This document shows positions 9,362-21,835 of a stretch of 64,000 nucleotides of DNA, in pieces. The stretch lies in the NCBI GenBank assembly GCA_036346395.1, contig CM070605.1:4154001-4218000 (forward strand), given 5' to 3'. The notes under the pieces are model-generated. The model made no database searches. It worked only from the letters and a program-made list of their open reading frames with translations, and had not been told where the DNA came from. Both the position numbers and the translations under genes were made by a program. Source of the stretch: Hsuehochloa calcarea (taxonomy: Eukaryota; Streptophyta; Magnoliopsida; Poales; Poaceae). Numbering within the stretch: the first letter of the stretch is position 1; every line of letters begins with the position of its first letter.

Positions 9362-12300
9362 TGTAACACCCCAGCCTAATACTGAGCCAAGAATATCACA
9401 TAAATCATTCTCACTACCAATTTAAACCATAATTACTGCAAGTTATGCATGGAATAAAATCCCACAACGGGTCTCTGAACAACAACTAAACAATATAAAT
9501 GCATAAAGGATTAATTTTCACAGCTTTGTCACACACGTGAAGAATGCTCAGGTCACACACGTTTGAGAAATGCTCGAGTCACACGCGCTCAAAAAACATC
9601 GGAACCATGCTCCCGATACATAGGATATCAATAGGTAATCAAATCAAACTATTATTAAATGAACCAAAATTCCAACCATCAAATTGCTCCCTCAAGTTCC
9701 AAAAACAACTCGTTTTGGAATGTGTGCTGTTAAACTTTGGAAACTTTCTTTATCAATATATTTTTAAATATTTAGATTAGATGCATGAAAATCATATGTG
9801 TAGATTTGTCTAGAAAAGTATTTTCACACTATTATAATTTTGTTGGGTTTTATAAATATATTATCATTCAAATTAGTGGTCAAAGTTGTATTTTGGGGGT
9901 GGTGTCGATGTCCAAAACGACTTGTTTTATGAACCGGAGGGGGTAATAATAACCAAGTCAATTAATAAATTCTAAAGGGACTTATAATGACGCTAGATTT
10001 AATGGAAGCACACTAAAATAAATAATATATGTGTAGTGTGTTGGGAACCGAATATGCAAATTCAGACACTATGTGTATACTTCACTAGTCCAGAATCACG
10101 CTAGTGCATACAGTGACAATATCGATGAAATACCATTCCATATGCAAAGATAACTAAGAAATATACATTTAATCAATAATTATCATAGCAACGACCTTAT
10201 GGTCGAAGCTTACAATTAATGCCTCCGAAGGTGAATATCTCAAATAAGCTGAAGCGGAAGTAAATAGAATACCTTTAGTGTAGCTCATCCATATGCCCAC
10301 AGGTAATCTACTGGGGTAACATGATCTAGTTCTCCACGATCCTTCAAGTAGTCCTTGTTGACCAACGATGAACTGATGTAGTCTTCATTAACAAAGCAAG
10401 ATTATTTATAGCAAGAGTGAGCACATGAAGTACTCAGCAAGTTGTACGACAGAATGCAATTATAGATGATGGCTTGTTCCAAAGGAAATAACTTCTATGG
10501 TTATTTTGCAAAAAACAACAGTTTCAATTGAATACAAAATATAGATTCAAAGCATAAGTTAAAACATTAGTAATAATAAGTAAACAAGAGTTTTCACAAA
10601 GTTCACACAACTTAATCTAGTTCTTTCACACAGCTTCCCTCCCACATTGTTTTTATAAAATCTACCCTTCGGGTAAATCACCGAGCTTGTCTATGATCGT
10701 GGACGCGGCTATTCGAATAGGTTATTAAGACTCTAGAGATTGTACATCTTTACCCACAAGATATGATCATTTGATCGAGTAAATAATAATGTAACCTTTC
10801 GTAAACTTCATCTCGACAATTGACCCTCCCAATGTGCATACAAGTAGGTCGAACCTCACTCGTTGGTCAAGCGCGACACCGTTGGACATGTAAACAAAGA
10901 ACCGCCTAGATGTGACCCAAACAACCTTGTCCACACCTTCACATCCTTTGAGCACTTAACCTACCCCCTGAGTAGTCAATGTTGAGACTCTATAACTTAA
11001 TAAGCTAGGCATGTCCCAACCAGGCTTGTGGTAGTACGATATAGCTCAGTTCATGACTCACAAAGATAAGTCCTTAATTGACTATAGCAAGACCGCCAAA
11101 GTACACTAAGCTACCAAGATTCACATTTCCCAATTACAAAGTTCACCATGCCACAAATTCTTTCCACTCGCCTTAGTCCAAATCTTTTCCCACCCCGTTG
11201 ATTAAGTGCAATACATGCCATCAACAGTGACAACATCTAACACACGACCTTTCACAAATTGTTCCATAATCACTTAGTCAAGCATGAGATTAATATTTCA
11301 AAATGATGTCCATGACTGTTGCAAGGCTAAGCATAGTAATTGCGTCTAACCAACCCACGATAGTGCGATGATAATACCAACTAATAATTTAACCAAGCTA
11401 GTGTGACAAATGATCATGGCAATACAAGTTCACGAGGTGGGTATGATCAAGTAGGTTGCATAACTAGTCCCAAAATAAAAATAAACCATTTGATAATTGA
11501 ATTAGCGATGAAATAATTTGAATCAAAGTAGTTTCATAAAACTAGGTGGAACATGATCAAAGCACAACTTGCCTTCTTTGACCTTTAACTCCTTCAGACA
11601 CTTCCGGAACATCAACGTCTAACGATAAAGAAAACGCAAACACAAATAAAAGTAAAAAAAAACTCTAAATTGAAATTTAATGGTACTAGAAGGTATGGTT
11701 TGATTTTAGATAAATTTAGAAACTTGAATGGGTTCAATCAGAGTTTGTATGAGGAAGAACGAGCTCTCGGAAGTTTTATTGGGAAGGGAAATTGTTAAAA
11801 AGAAAAGGGAGAGAGAATGTGTGAGACTGACAGGTGGAGCCGAAAGAATATTCTTAGAATCTTTTATTTTCAGGATTCTTTGAAAATAGCTGAGAGTATG
11901 ACATGTGGGACCCACTAGAATTTCTTGATTTTTGAATAAAAGGAAAATCAAGAAAAAGGTTTAGAGAGTGACAAGTTATGCAACCGTGTTTTGTTGTGTT
12001 TTTGGCAATGTTGGCTACGATAAGGGAGAGAAGAGACCGAGGCAGGGTGGATGCGCACGGGGTCAGCACCTTTTGTGGCCTTGGGAGGCGAGCTTGATCC
12101 GAACACCAAGGACAGTACGGAGGAGTCTGTGGTAGACATGGTTGCAACGGTGACGACACAAGATCAAGCTAACGGTGGTGGTGGCAGTGGGACTAGGCGA
12201 AGGGAGTGGTCGACGGTGGGGCTAGCAGAGGCAATGCGACTCACGACTCACTACGGTCCGTGGCGAGGCGGGTGGAGCAGGCGATGGCGTGGTCGGGCCG

Positions 12301-12655
12301 AGTGAGCCTGATCGGGTGAAGAGAGAAAAGAGAGTGGGCCGAGCCAATTCAGCCTACGAAGAAAATAGAAAAAGAAATTGATTTCCGAATTTAGAAAAAG
12401 AATAAAAATCCAAATGATCTCAAATAAATAGCAAACATACTCTGAAAAATCCAAAGAAATTCAAACAAATTCCTTGGAACACAAAGAACCCAACTAATGT
12501 TGCTTTTGATTGAATCAAGTTTAAATTAATAAAATTAAATAGTTTTATTTTTGGAATTCTCATTTAATCTTTATTAATTCAAGGAAAATTGGTAAAAATT
12601 CTAGGACCTAATCTACACAAAAGATTTTTAAAAGTTTGAATTTTGGGACGTTATA
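9362..12655 (-). repeat. Long gypsy-type 5' LTR
   Basis: The 3' end (plus-strand left side) is TGTAACACCCC read inward. The other end is gggacgttata, which reads TATAACGTCCC on the minus strand, a mutated TG end. Length is about 3.3 kb, with a 257-bp MITE nested inside. It carries the palindrome ctattcgaatag and a degenerate copy of the conserved box near 10680-10790, plus a TTGCTGAGTACTTC motif near 10411-10441 (minus strand). The copy 3 equivalent is 41197-44416. The right boundary is inferred from its end motif. Confidence 0.6.
9687..9943. mobile_element. Stowaway-like MITE
   Basis: A 257-bp element with inverted ends CTCCCTCAAGTTCC and GAACCGGAGGGGG and internal aacgacttgttttatg arms, followed by TA. 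This is the CTCCCTC type common in grasses, mobilised in trans by Tc1/mariner transposases. The left flank is TG where TA would be expected. The orthologous copy is at 41521-41777. The window ends at 63987-64000 within a third copy whose terminus CTCCCTCCGGTTCC is closer to consensus. Confidence 0.75.
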
Positions 12656-14485
12656 TAGTATTTTCATGTGATGCACATGTGATACTCCATCCCATGCATG
12701 GCATCGTCAATTCCCACCTAAAAGGAACAACAAAGCAAGAGTGAGTCCACGACTCGGCAAGTACATAATAAAGTAATAAATAAGTGGTTTATCAACCATA
12801 ATCATTAATATCATCATCGGCCATGTGTTCAAGGTATATCATCTTCTTTCTATTAATGGAATGTATCTCTATTCTACATGCTCATTTCCTAGTCTCATCG
12901 CTCATACCGGTATAGCACGAGTGAACACCCGCAAATAGTGTTCACCCTTTCTCAAGTGAGTCCAACAAGGAACCGGGGTCTCTCCACTCTTGTGGAGTTT
13001 CTACCACCAAGGTAGATATCATATGATCACCAGAAGTTATCTCCATTATGCAATGATTGTGCACATTATACAAGAATGCAATTTGATCCATTATTCAACA
13101 ATATGTTACACTATCGTCATTACCATGTCATCATCATGGTAATACCATCATCATATCATTAACATTATAATAATCATCCGCATGGCATGTAAACAAACAT
13201 AATAAAAGCATAAATAAATATCACGGTAATATAATATTAAAGGCAACAGCAAACAAACCGATGTCTACTGCTCTACCATGCACTTATCTTTTATCCACAA
13301 AAGCTGGGATGATGCAAAGGTGGCACCGAACTCGTTGCAACGCTCCCTACACAATATCAATAATCAAGCTAAAAAACATGCATCAACAGTACACAATCAT
13401 CAAGCGATTCGATATCGCTCCTACGTGCAAACCCGACACAAATAACCCTTCTTCACTGGACAACCTACCCTCTCGTCCTGGCCATCGACGCCCAAAACTT
13501 TTAATTATGGAATACAAATATATAAAACCCTATATTCTCTGGAATATACACAAATTTTACTACAAATTCCTAATATTCAAATTCTTTGATTATGTCATCT
13601 AGTTCCCTGTTTTCAACCCCGAATTAATCTAGTACTCCCCAGAACAAAAGACTTCACAATTTCATAATTATTTTGCTAACACATGAAAAATAGAAAACAT
13701 ACACTTTTGGAAACTACAGAGAATTATCTAACTAAATATAGGTATGCTCACAATTTAATTCTAAAATATATTGCACATAAATAAGCAATCTACATGACAG
13801 TTGTTAAGGACGATGAAAATCTGGATAGCAGTACTCTAGAGGTCATAACTTTTCAACCGTTGATCCAAATATAATGATCTTGGACTATCTTGGAAGATTA
13901 GGAAATTATCTACAACTTTCCTAACATGGAAAAGTCATGAATCTGAACACAGATACCCTAACACTCCCCCGCAATGTTCTCGCAAAGACAACTAATCGAA
14001 CTAGGGCAACCCAAAACATCAAATTCCCGCGACCAAACTACTCTAAATCCCAAATAAACATCAATCTAAGATCAAATCAAGGTCGACGGATCATTAACCA
14101 TGAAATGAGATGAAGATCGAGATAGATCTCAAAGCCCTAGGTTTCCTTCTTTCTTCCCTTCCCTATTCTTTCCTTTATCCTTCTTCCTAGTTGGCCTCTT
14201 GCTTATCCTCCTGGATTCCCTTTAAAGTCAAAATATAATAGTAGCAGCAGGCGACATTGGCAGGATAGGTGGCCGGGGAGGTAGGGGTGGCATCCAAGGG
14301 GACAAGGGCGTGTAAGGTGGCTGGGGCGGCTAGGGTTTTGGGGCACCCCCCTCTTCTTATTTGGGTTGTCGACCCTCTTGCCGAGTCCAACTCTGACTTG
14401 CTGGGCCCAATCCACCCAAACTCCTCCCCTAAACTCTTTAAATTATAGATTTCTTTCCTAATACCAAATTGTTATATTCTATTTC
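12656..14485 (-). repeat. Partial LTR, minus orientation
   Basis: Contains, in the order expected for a minus-strand LTR, the GAGTC hairpin (12743-12755), a cluster of hairpins and palindromes (12904-13015), and C/T-rich R-region-like sequence (14140-14210). Neither end carries a clear terminus, so I treat it as a truncated LTR wedged between two others. The frame at 13261-13602 looks incidental. Confidence 0.5.
12904..13015. repeat. Hairpin cluster in partial LTR
   Basis: Palindrome ATACCGGTAT (12904-12913), arms GTGAACAC/GTGTTCAC (12921-12945), CTCCAC/GTGGAG (12982-12997) and CTACC/GGTAG (13001-13015). On the minus strand they lie upstream of the GAGTC hairpin, the same order as in the LTRs at 719-1063 and 25465-25838. 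Confidence 0.75.
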
Positions 14486-14513
14486 TATAACATCCCAAAA
14501 ATTTCTAGATTTG

Positions 14514-14687
14514 GCATATACTGAATATCCAGTTGAAATCCTAGAAGTAATAGAAAAATAGCCACGAAAGAGTGTATACCTCTTGTGTAAAGTTAGGTGG
14601 AGCGACCACACAGCAGGAGAAGCCACGTGGGAGCGTGAAGACAAGTTAAAAACCGAGTATCCCCAGTTATTTTGTAACCCTGTGTGA
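14514..14687 (+). pseudogene. Gypsy pol C-terminus, copy 1
   Basis: The plus frame reads AYTEYPVEILEVIEK, a stop, then CKVRWSDHTAGEATWERED and LKTEYPQLF, ending at TGA 14685-14687. This is the characteristic C-terminal tail of chromovirus-like Ty3/gypsy polyproteins (EATWERED motif), just upstream of the polypurine tract. One internal stop marks it as dead. The sequence just before (TATAACATCCC at 14486) resembles the start of an LTR, as if most of the element were deleted between 5' LTR start and pol end. Confidence 0.85.
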
Positions 14688-14710
14688 AACTCGAGGTCGA
14701 GATTCTTTTT

Positions 14711-14725
14711 AAGGGGGGTAGGGTT
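14711..14725 (+). promoter_or_regulatory. Polypurine tract
   Basis: AAGGGGGGTAGGG lies directly before TGTAACATCTC. This is the expected plus-strand primer of a gypsy element and sets the 3' LTR start at 14726. The same tract is found in copy 3 just before 46464. Confidence 0.85.
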
Positions 14726-15615
14726 TGTAACATCTCAAAAATTCCTAAATGCAAAAATATGATATTTTTAAAACTTTTGGGTGATATCTATTGCCATCCT
14801 TTTTGCCAGCATTCTTGAGAATTATTTGAGCTGCATTTTCTCTTTTGCTGACACAAGAAAACCCCAACACACAAACCCTAGAATAAGAATAATGTTCAAG
14901 AGCCGACTAGAATTGTTTAACAAATATCAGATTATGAACTATCATCACATGAGAATTTCCTAAAGTAAAGTCTCTTTTCATTATCTCAAGCTTCTTCCTG
15001 ATCTTTTCTTTTCCTTTTACTATTCATCCGTCAACCACTTGAATCACCTTAAGCCACCTATGTTGCCACCGAACCACCACGGTTCGGCCTCAGTAGTTTC
15101 CTTCTCTCCCCGAATGCTTCTCCATGCCACCTTCTACTTCCTCCTGTTTCCTATTCCTCCAACTAGTGGCTTGCCGATCCGGTGCAACCAGGACAACTCC
15201 TTCGGTTGTCAACACCTACCGAGCTCGGGACGCTACGATGGACAACGCAGAGCATGTTGGCGACTACTATCGCCGACCATTACTTACCATCGCCAACTTC
15301 GTCACAACGCCAAGACTATATCGCCGCCCGTCAAAGTCATCAACCACTCCTTTGTACGGAGCCACGCCGAATGCATCGCAGCTCAGTGATCTCGCCTGCC
15401 GCCTATAATAGCTCGTTGCCTCTTACGATTCGCCTCACACCCCCAAAATCTCTATCGGCCTCTCTTTTCCTTAGTCGAGCTTGAGCTCTAGGTAAGGCTT
15501 GAGCGCCACTTCGCCAAGCGCCACCACAACGCCACCATTACCGCTGACACCTATCGCTGAAGCTCTTCCCACATTATATAAGTCACCATGTTCCAAGAGA
15601 TGTCCCCTCAATTGG
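14726..15615 (+). repeat. Gypsy 3' LTR, truncated, copy 1
   Basis: Begins TGTAACATCTC right after the polypurine tract. A TATA-like ATTATATAAG lies near 15572-15581. The LTR is cut at 15615, where a minus-oriented LTR begins. The C-rich frames at 15039-15484 are LTR sequence, not genes. Confidence 0.75.
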
Positions 15616-18573
15616 TGTAACATTCTAATTTTCTGAGCTTTAAAAACCTTTTGATTAGTCAGTAGTTGAAAAATTCACCCTTGAGTTTTATTTGAATTTT
15701 AATTAAAGCTTATATTATGGACTTTCAATATCATAACAATTTAATATCATTAATTACAACATCAACAATTGTCAAAACTATTTTATTTGGGTTCTATGTG
15801 CTCGGAAAATTACACCCAATACAGAAATTAGAATGCATGCATAAGTAAACAAAGGAATGCTGTTAAGGGTTATTTGCATAAATCAGCATTTTCAAGTTTA
15901 AATAATTATATTGTGTTTCAAGGCACATTTTTAATCTTTAACTTAAAATCAGATTTTAAATTGATAATTTTATAGTGGATAACCCCCATATGAAACATGG
16001 TGTTAGATATCCTCCTATCACACGGCTAACCGCCCAATTTTACCACAAGGATTAACCATCCTAAAAATCATGTACAAAATCATTTTTAAAACAGAAAACA
16101 AAGTCTAACTTAGAGTGGTTTTGCTCAGCATGTCCATGACCGTGGACACTACTGCTCAATAGTTTTTACACTCGCAGAGGGGTACAACTTTACCCACATG
16201 AGATAATTTGCCCGTTATGTCGGCCAATGCACGCTTCCTTAGGCATGTGACTAGGCAATTATCACAAGGCGTTTCTAATGTTCTACCTCACTACTAATGT
16301 GCCCACTAAGGTTTCACTTCCATTGGGCTAACCACCTGCCGGAAGCCCCCTCTTGCGCCAAGTGGGGATAACGTTTAACCAACACCCACACAACAAATAT
16401 GGCACATACATTAGTGAGGTATGATAAGTTAATAAGCCTAGTTCTGCCCATACAGAACATGTGGTAGTACGGTGGAGCTTTGCAAGATGCGGCTCAAAGG
16501 CCGGTCCTTAACTGACTTGGGCGACTTCCAATAAACCCTGGGCTTCAATCCTAACCAGATTGAACCCATGCAAAAACCTGCACCCACCAACTGTCCAACT
16601 CGCCCAAGTCTAAATCTATTTTTTTCATTTTTATTCTTCAAAGGTATTTGCAAAAGTCCACCATGACAAAACAATGTCATCGGCTTTTAATCAAAATTTG
16701 CTGTTTTGGCTAAATTCTTCCAAAATCAAATATTTGTGATCTAAGCAATGCTTAAGTACAATTGTATTTTCAAATCATATTTGACAAAGGTGATAAGGGA
16801 ATGATGAATCAACATTCAAATTTGGCTATACAAGGGAATTGGATTAACTAGACATTTAAAAACAGGAATTAAAATAACTGTATAAAATTATGCATGCAAT
16901 AATAATTTAAAACAGAATTAAATAATTTGAAATACTGGGATCAAAATGATTAATGGTGTAACTTGCCATGCTCAAACTCTTGGTATTCTACCTCTTCAAC
17001 AGGGTCGAGCTCTCCGGAGTCGTCAAAGTCTATACGCGTAAAATAAGCCAAATTCAAATGACATACAAATAATTTCAAATGAATATTCAAATTAACTCCA
17101 AATGAACTAATTTTGGTTTAGTTAGCTAGATCTTAATTTTATACAAATTTAGAAATTTTATTCACCTAAATCGGAGTTCATATGAAGAAATACGAGCTCC
17201 TGAAAGTTTTAAATCTAAATTAAATCCTAATTATCAAAAATTCCGAATTTTCCAATTTATTTTTCTAAAGGAAATTTGATTTATTGCGTCAGTGCCGGAC
17301 ATGAGCCGCTGACATGTGGGCCCTACAGTCATGGACTGGGTTTACGAGAAGGCACAAGTTCACGGTGGACGCGATCACGAACAAAGGCATGTGGGGAAAA
17401 TGTCGGGCAATGCGTGCCACGCCGGGCGCCACACATGCAGATGTGCTGATGTGGCACCGAGATAGAGCTGACGCGGCCGATCCACGTCGGCCTGAGGCCG
17501 GTGGTGGCGTCGGCGGCGCTACGCTGCTCGGCGAGGTGTGTGGAGATGCACAAAAGAGAGAGGGCGAGATGCTGAACCTTGTGCGCTACCTTGTGGCGAG
17601 GGATCGACAGAATGGTCGCCAAGAACGGAGAGGAGCGGCGGTGAGGCTCGGTCGACGGTGGCAACGCAGCTCAGCGGTCTCTTGGCTAAAAGAAGCGCCA
17701 AGACGAGGATCGCAGAACGAGACGATCTTTGGGGTGTGGTCGAGGTGGTCGAGGAGACCGGACGACATCGAATCGGAGAAAACGAGGCTTCAACCGCGGC
17801 GAAAACTCTAAGCGCGCGCACGAGAGCGATTGGGGTGAGGAGAGTTGGGGCGCCGAGTGAGTGGAGAGGTGCGCCCTAGTGCTCCCTTTATAGGGCGAGG
17901 AGGTCAAGGCGGAGATTGTGCGCGGAGGTGACGGCGGCATCGGCGAACGGTCGGCATGAATGCATACGATCAAAGGATGAAACGGCCGGGATGAGTGCGG
18001 AGGTTATTACTGAATTTCATGCGCATGATTGCGAGAAGAATCCGGGAAAGAAACGGAGAATTGATGAAGCTCTAATGCGCGGTAATGATGGTCGGGCGTG
18101 GGAGCTGGAGGAAGAAGGGGTCAGAGAAGATGACACTGCAGAAGGGCCCACTTGTCAACGGAAGGAACTGGTCGAGCGGAGTGATGGTTGTTCTATTTTG
18201 ATCGGACGGCTCGCAGCGACGACGCGCCGGAGGATCTGGTCGGGTCTCGAGAATAAAGGTCTTTGGGCGAATGAATTCGCCCAACCATCGTGCGGGAATT
18301 TTCAATTCCTTTCTAATTTAAATAATTCCAGAAATTCAAAAACGCTTTAGAAAATAGCAAATAAACTCCAAAAATTATGAGAAAATTCACAGAAATTCTC
18401 TAGGGCATTCTTGATTTAAGTAAAATAATTCCAACTTATAATTGGTTATAAAGTTCTCAAATAAATTATTTTATCTTTAAAACAATTAAGGAAAAGTTTT
18501 TAAATTTTTAGAAATTCCACAAAATTAATTAAAGTTTTATTTTCAACTGAAATTTGAAATTTGGCCTGTTATA
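15616..18573 (-). repeat. Gypsy-type LTR, minus orientation, copy 1
   Basis: Ends TGTAACATTC (left) and ggcctgttata (right, TATAACAGGCC on the minus strand). Length is about 2.96 kb. It contains the conserved stem-loop at 16202-16263 and a GC-rich block at 17280-18300 whose long frames shift between copies 1 and 3. Flanks (attgg and gtgat) do not match, so this is not a clean solo LTR insertion. The copy 3 equivalent is 47371-50346. Confidence 0.65.
16202..16263. other. Conserved two-tier stem-loop, instance 1
   Basis: The outer stem pairs GATAATT-GCC (16202-16212, one unpaired base) with GGCAATTATC (16254-16263). The inner part CACGC, TTCCTTAG, GCATGTG can pair partly around the TTCCTTAG loop. 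The copy 3 equivalent begins at 47960. Confidence 0.6.
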
Positions 18574-18639
18574 GTGATCGTGGGCACGGCTGTTGGAATA
18601 GTTACCGTCTGCAGAGATTGTACATCTTTACCCACAAGA

Positions 18640-18699
18640 GATAATCATCTTGATAAGAACACACGTTTCCTTAGACATGTGAATCAAGAGGAGATTATC
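18640..18699. other. Conserved two-tier stem-loop, instance 2
   Basis: GATAATC (18640-18646) pairs with GATTATC (18693-18699), and TCTTGAT with ATCAAGA inside it. The apex holds CACACGT, TTCCTTAG, ACATGTG. Confidence 0.75.
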
Positions 18700-19185
18700 A
18701 TAAGGCCTTTACAAGCCATCCCTCGGTATTTGCTACACCCGCTAAGGTTTCACCTGAGTAGGGTTCCAGTTACTGGGACCCGACAACCACTTACCCAGAC
18801 CCCCTCTTGCGCCATACGACTTAAGCCTAGGGTCCCGTAAGCCGCATACCCCAACCCGTAGCCTCGTGGGCTCACGGCGAAGGGGAGTCCTCCAATGGTG
18901 CAGCGTGTACCGGTGGACACCAATTAGTTGACCAGGTCGACACCATTATAGACTTGTGGTTGTATAATTTTACAATAGGAGGCTCACCTATTACCAACAC
19001 CGGTAAGAATACCTGGGAAAATCCAAATCAAGGGCTAGATGAGCCCCGCACATTTTTCAACCCATCCACAATTTTTTTTGAAATGGAACTATATCTTGTA
19101 AGTTCCTATGCCCGCCCGTGACCGTGGGTACGGCTGTTCAAACGGTTTTATTCTCTATAGAGATTGTATATATTTACCCACAAGA

Positions 19186-19245
19186 GATAATCATCTTGAT
19201 AAGAACACACGTTTCCTTAGATATGTGAATCAAGGGGAGATTATC
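19186..19245. other. Conserved two-tier stem-loop, instance 3
   Basis: GATAATC (19186-19192) pairs with GATTATC (19239-19245). The inner TCTTGAT pairs with ATCAAGG through one G-T pair. The apical loop again contains TTCCTTAG. Confidence 0.7.
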
Positions 19246-19520
19246 ACAAGGCTTCTCTCGGTATTTGTTACACCCGCTAAGGTTTCACCTGAGTAGGATT
19301 TCGGTTACTAGGACCCGACAACCACTTACCTAGACCCCCTCTTGCGCCATACGACTTACGCCTAGGGTCCCGTAAGTCGCATACCCCAACCCGTAGCCTC
19401 GTGGGCTCACAGCGAAGGGGAGTCCTCCATTGGTGCAGCGGGTACCGGTGGACACCAATTAGTTAGCCAGGTTGACACCATTATAGACTTATGGTTGTAC
19501 TATTTTACAATAGGAGGTCA

Positions 19521-21835
19521 TCACAGGATTAAGTACTTAATATCATCTAGGTGGTTCGTACCACATACCCACCACAAAATGTCATAGGCTACATTAGTAC
19601 CCAACCATATTCCCTCCAGCTTACCATCTGCCCAGATGGGTATTAACAAGTTTTTAGGGTTTTGGAGAAGTATAAAACAAATTATCATAACCAATTTAGT
19701 CATTCTCCCTAATGACTGCCCAAAACAATTGTTATGATTAAAGAATGATGATTTGGGGTAGTAATACCCGGGTACTTAAACAAGTTTAGCATGGCGTTTC
19801 AGTACGACCTATAACTAGTAGGTTACCATATATTTACTAGGGTGACAAGGATTTTGGAAGTTCAATTATCAAGGACATGGTGTAATAATTATTTAATCAT
19901 AAAATAGGCATTTAACTACCTTAGGGTGTTTGACATACAGTTGCATAGGAAATTAAAGCATGCAATTTGATATTTTTAAAAAATATAATTTGCATAAAAT
20001 GTAGGATCAACATGGTCAAAGTATTGATTCACCTGGGCTATTTTACCGTGACCTTGATCTTACTCAAAGCCTGCTTGAACAGGGGTTCGAAATCTTGGTC
20101 AGCGTCTTGGCTTGGATCTTGATTCTGCTCGAGTCGTTGATTCTTCCGACTTCGATTTCTAATTACGCAACACCGATTGAAAAACTAAATAAATCCAAAG
20201 AACTCAAAAGACCAAATGAAACAAAAAATAAGGTTGCACAGGATGAGCTTGAGAGAAGGGACAGGAATGTTTGACAGGGTCAAACGACCTATTGCGCGAA
20301 AGGAGGAATGGCAGAGAAATTCTGCTGGGAGGGTGGATACAAAGGAGGGTAAGGTCGAAGGGCTTTTGTAGAGATACTCTACTGCGGACTTGGAAGATAG
20401 CAAGACTATACTTCTACAGGTGAAAAACAGCTTAACTACAAGCTCTACACCAAATCTACATACAAGAGTAACACACAATCTCTAATGACAGATCAACACC
20501 AATCTTACTTGTCGGATAATACACAACGATTCAATTGTTGACTACAATAGTCACTGTCAATACACCGATTCAAATGCCAGCTACTCAACCCACTAATACA
20601 ACCTAATGCATGAAAACAATCAATTCACTGCCAATCCAACCACTGACGGATTAAACAAAAATTTCATTTGCCAAGACGGAGTTCACTGCCACTATCCTCA
20701 CGATCTAATGCACAAAATTGCAATTGCCTTATTACGATTCTCTAATGCCAGAATACTAACATCATTCTAATTGCTAGCTATAAAGATTAATATTGCCACT
20801 GCTACAGAAGATCATAGCTATCCCTAACAATTAGAATCACAATAATCAATTCAAATTACTATCAGCAAAACATCCTACTACCCTATTGCATAAATTCTCA
20901 ATTGCCGGATAGATTGAAACCTCTATGCTACTGCTATTGATCTAGGGAAGCAACTACGATCAAACATTGACAATTGAAACATATGAATAACAATTGATTG
21001 CAAGTTCTACAACACATAAACTCAATTGATAGATCAAGATGAATGTTTCCATTGCGACCATACAAACTATTGACCTAAAGAACCAATTCACAATTAACAA
21101 GCTATACACCGAGATTGAATGTCAACATTCCCTACGAATTCACTACCAAACTGATGATTAATAATCACAGACAACAATCACAACAATTCACTGCCATCAA
21201 ATGATCAAAGAGCTAATGAGAAATCAACACAGACATCAATCAATACTGCCAACAATACTGATATGGGAAGCAACAATCAACACAAACATATCAATGCTTA
21301 ACAATGAATGGAAACACTGGCAGCAAATAAGGGCAATGCACCAAATGTTGTCCAGATTCTCTGAGAGAGGGCTCGCCTGCACACACACACAGAGTAGCGT
21401 GGCATCAAAGCCTGAGGCGAGGAAGAAAAGGGGTCTCGGGCGACGGTTTGCCGGCGATTACACCGAGGAGATGGCGTGGATGCCCAAAATGGGGTGTTGG
21501 GCAGGAGAGGGAGCTGAGGGAGGGGTGGTGCGGCCGGGGCGGCGCTGAGCAGGGAGCTGGCGACGGCCGGGGCTGACGGGCTTGGCGGCCATTCGGCGAC
21601 GACGACAACTGGAGGGAAAACAGAGGCGCGCACTGGTACCAGGGCGAGGAGTGGAACCTTACCGAATGGTTGGTGGAGGCGGGGGAGCGGTGGAGCACGC
21701 CGGTTAATATTCTAAAAAAATAATAATAATTAACCCTTGGGGGCCTGAGCATAATTAGATGAAAGGGGATACGTAAGATAATATAAAAAATAGAATATTT
21801 TGGAGTTTTAGGGAGGGGGAGTTGGTTCTCACCGG
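19521..21835. repeat. LTR-derived sequence with quasi-periodic phrase region
   Basis: No gene is seen. From about 20470 to 21260 the phrases attcactgcc, caattgcc and taatgcc recur at irregular spacings of tens of bases, like a degraded minisatellite. A GC-rich stretch follows (21360-21700) whose frames are not preserved in copy 3. Compared with copy 3 it lacks a 39-bp piece near 20650 (present at 52415-52453) and has 132 extra bp at 21704-21835. Confidence 0.45.

Larger units (their letters stand above)
18574..19520. repeat. Tandem duplication of an LTR box, period about 545 bp
   Basis: Two copies of a segment starting ga(t/c)cgtggg(c/t)acggctgtt, at about 18577 and 19121, run on through cccacaagagataatcatc, the stem-loop, cacccgctaaggtttcacc, ttgcgccatacgactta and gacaccaattagtt. 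Both also exist in copy 3 (50347-51300), so the doubling predates that duplication. The left part abuts an LTR end at 18573, so it is a truncated LTR. Confidence 0.8.

Noticed and set aside
9362..12655. Solo LTR with target duplication
   Set aside because: The PBS and gag start lie next to it, so it is a 5' LTR of a truncated element; no matching flanks were found.
17314..18350. Long frames in the GC-rich LTR block (also 49047-50046)
   Set aside because: Indels between copies 1 and 3 shift every frame, so the protein is not conserved. The block lies inside a bounded LTR.
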